Shown in pieces: positions 62,572-64,000 of a DNA stretch of 64,000 nucleotides. The stretch comes from Ilumatobacter coccineus YM16-304 (GTDB lineage: Bacteria; Actinomycetota; Acidimicrobiia; Acidimicrobiales; Ilumatobacteraceae), in NCBI RefSeq assembly GCF_000348785.1, contig NC_020520.1, positions 3,720,001 to 3,784,000 on the forward strand, read 5' to 3'. The notes below the pieces were generated by a model, which was not told the origin of the DNA, did no database searches, and was given only the letters and a program-made list of their open reading frames with translations. Every line of letters begins with the position of its first letter. Positions within the stretch are counted from its first letter, which is position 1. Position numbers and translations under genes: made by a program.

Positions 62572-64000
62572 GACGCACCTCCTTCGTGTTGCATGTGCTG
62601 CTCGAGGACGTGTGCGGCCTGGAACATCACCGGGTCCTTCAGTGCCGGTGCGAGGATCTGCACGCCCACCGGGAGGCCGTGCTCGCCCGTACCGAACGGC
62701 ACGCTCATGCCGGGGTCGCCGGTGAGGTTCGACGGGATCGTGTACGTGTCGCACAGGTACATCGCAAGCGGGTCGGACGACTTGTCGCCGACTTCGAACG
62801 CAACGGTGGGCGACGCCGGGGTGAGCAGCACGTCGGCCTTGGCGTAGGCCGCGGCGAAGTCGTTGGCGATGAGGCGGCGGACCTTCTGTGCCCGCCCGTA
62901 GTAGGCGTCGTAGTAGCCGGCCGACAGCGCGTACGTGCCGAGCATGATGCGCCGCTTCACCTCGGCGCCGAAGCCGTCGGTGCGCGTGGCCATGTACATC
63001 GAGTTGGTGTCGGCAGCGTCGACGCGGTGGCCGAAGCGGACGCCGTCGAAGCGGGCGAGGTTGCTCGACGCTTCGGCCGGGGCGATCAGGTAGTAGGCGG
63101 TGAGCCCGTAGCCGAACGCCGGTACTTCGACGTCGACGATCTCGGCGCCTGCCGAACGGAGCGTGTCGAAGGCGACCTCGAGGCGTTCCTGCACGTCGGG
63201 GCTGGCACCTTCGGGCAGATCGGTGATGCGGCCGATACGCAGACCGGCGACGCCGAATTCGAGTTGGCGAGTGAGGTCGAGCGGACCCTGCTGGATGCTC
63301 GTCGAGTCACCAGCGTCGTGGCCGGAGATGGCTTCGAGGGTGAGCGCTGCGTCGGCCACGGTGTGGGCGAACGGCCCGATCTGATCGAGCGACGATCCGA
63401 ACGCGATGAGGCCGAGTCGGCTCACCGATCCGTATGTGGGCTTGACGCCGACCACGCCGCAGAGCGCTGCGGGCTGGCGGATCGACCCGCCGGTGTCGGA
63501 CCCCAGGCTGACCGGAGCGAACTCGGCGGCGACCGCAGCAGCCGAGCCGCCCGACGAACCGCCGGGCACGCGACTGAGGTCGCGCGGGTTGTAGGTGGGC
63601 CCGAACGCGGAGTTCTCGGTCGACGACCCCATGGCGAACTCGTCGAGGTTGGTCTTGCCGATCGTGACGGCGCCGGCCTCGGCCAGACGGGTGACGACCG
63701 TGGCGTCGTACGGCGGCTTCCATCCGTCGAGGATCTTCGACGAGCACGTGGTCGGGACCCCGCGAGTGCACATGTTGTCTTTGAGCGCGACGGGCACGCC
63801 GGCGAGGAGGCCCGGGTCGCGGCCGACGGTGACCATGTCGTCGATCTCGGCGGCTCGCGCTCGCGCTTCGTCGGCGAGCACGAGGTTGAAGGCGTGGACC
63901 TCGCCCTCGCGAGCATCGATCTGGGCGAGGTGCGCCTCGACGACGTCGGTCGCCTTGGTGACGCCGTTGCGGACGTTCCAGGCGATCTGCGTTGCGGTCT
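62568..64000 (-). CDS. gatA: Asp-tRNA(Asn)/Glu-tRNA(Gln) amidotransferase subunit A, 5' end outside window
   Basis: About 477 residues are visible; the start codon and perhaps a few codons are beyond base 64000. The Ser-cis-Ser-Lys amidase triad region is intact: PVALKDNMCTRG (Lys) and GGSSGGSAAAVAAEFAPVS followed by GSDTGGSIRQPA (Ser). The LGLIAFGSSLDQIGPFAHTV and DVLLTPASPTVAFEVG blocks match. It releases ammonia from glutamine and feeds GatB. A GTG at 63881 in frame is internal, since the frame and homology continue upstream. gatC is expected outside the window. Confidence 0.95.
   Translation of the reverse strand, partial: TATQIAWNVRNGVTKATDVVEAHLAQIDAREGEVHAFNLVLADEARARAAEIDDMVTVGRDPGLLAGVPVALKDNMCTRGVPTTCSSKILDGWKPPYDATVVTRLAEAGAVTIGKTNLDEFAMGSSTENSAFGPTYNPRDLSRVPGGSSGGSAAAVAAEFAPVSLGSDTGGSIRQPAALCGVVGVKPTYGSVSRLGLIAFGSSLDQIGPFAHTVADAALTLEAISGHDAGDSTSIQQGPLDLTRQLEFGVAGLRIGRITDLPEGASPDVQERLEVAFDTLRSAGAEIVDVEVPAFGYGLTAYYLIAPAEASSNLARFDGVRFGHRVDAADTNSMYMATRTDGFGAEVKRRIMLGTYALSAGYYDAYYGRAQKVRRLIANDFAAAYAKADVLLTPASPTVAFEVGDKSSDPLAMYLCDTYTIPSNLTGDPGMSVPFGTGEHGLPVGVQILAPALKDPVMFQAAHVLEQHMQHEGGAS

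Overview
The window is high-GC, gene-dense bacterial DNA. GC-rich third codon positions, GTG starts, a DUF501 + Ppx-like pair, a fused indolepyruvate:ferredoxin oxidoreductase under an Lrp/AsnC regulator and LPXTG surface proteins with basic tails point to an actinobacterium. The overall gene set reminds me of Acidimicrobiia (Ilumatobacter-like marine or soil lineages). That lineage call is inference, not a search result. No rRNA, tRNA, prophage or CRISPR array was found.

Layout. 1-2026: a co-directional cluster (end of a CoxG/SRPBCC gene, DUF501, a half-length Ppx/GppA-like protein, a GNAT acetyltransferase). 2057-6155: an Lrp/AsnC regulator divergent from a fused indolepyruvate ferredoxin oxidoreductase, with two perfect palindromes between them. 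6254-11203: a small basic protein, then a MoxR ATPase followed by an unusual single-chain DUF58 + TgpA-type transglutaminase. 11243-13051: a crotonase-family protein lacking both hydratase glutamates and a lipoprotein with two LytR_C-like domains. 13160-20746: a 2,528-residue LPTTG surface protein with about 20 SdrD-B-like repeats. 21012-25454: folD, a REP-associated tyrosine transposase (RAYT) embedded in 36-bp tandem repeats, inositol-3-phosphate synthase and a divergent LysR regulator. 25493-28842: a lipoprotein, a threonine dehydratase-like enzyme, 5-formyl-THF cyclo-ligase, a flavin reductase and a DUF3054 membrane protein. 28853-36414: an alpha-2-macroglobulin-like lipoprotein that appears to lack the thioester, divergent from a serine hydrolase. 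36415-37356: a second RAYT bracketed by two copies of a 33-bp palindrome that occurs twice more in the window. 37357-41100: a small membrane protein, ilvD and a KhtT/KhtU-like K+/H+ antiporter pair. 41177-46159: two paralogous DUF3137-like membrane proteins separated by an extradiol dioxygenase/AraC pair, then LemA and a putative Fe(II) oxygenase. 46235-57052: a 3,605-residue LPRTG surface protein. 57370-64000: an alpha/beta hydrolase, a SEC-C protein, a DedA membrane protein and gatB-gatA (gatA runs off the end).

How it fits together. Much of the accessory content concerns the cell envelope: two giant sortase substrates (together about 29 percent of the window, no sortase gene nearby), a macroglobulin-like lipoprotein, a DUF58/transglutaminase membrane enzyme with its MoxR chaperone, LemA with DUF3137-like partners, and three lipoproteins. 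The remainder is housekeeping metabolism: folate one-carbon enzymes, branched-chain and aromatic amino acid metabolism, inositol phosphate synthesis and the tRNA-dependent amidotransferase. Two unrelated RAYT/repeat systems sit about 14 kb apart and are the clearest mobile-DNA signature. The palindromes of the second system sit directly at gene ends, where they may also act as bidirectional terminators.
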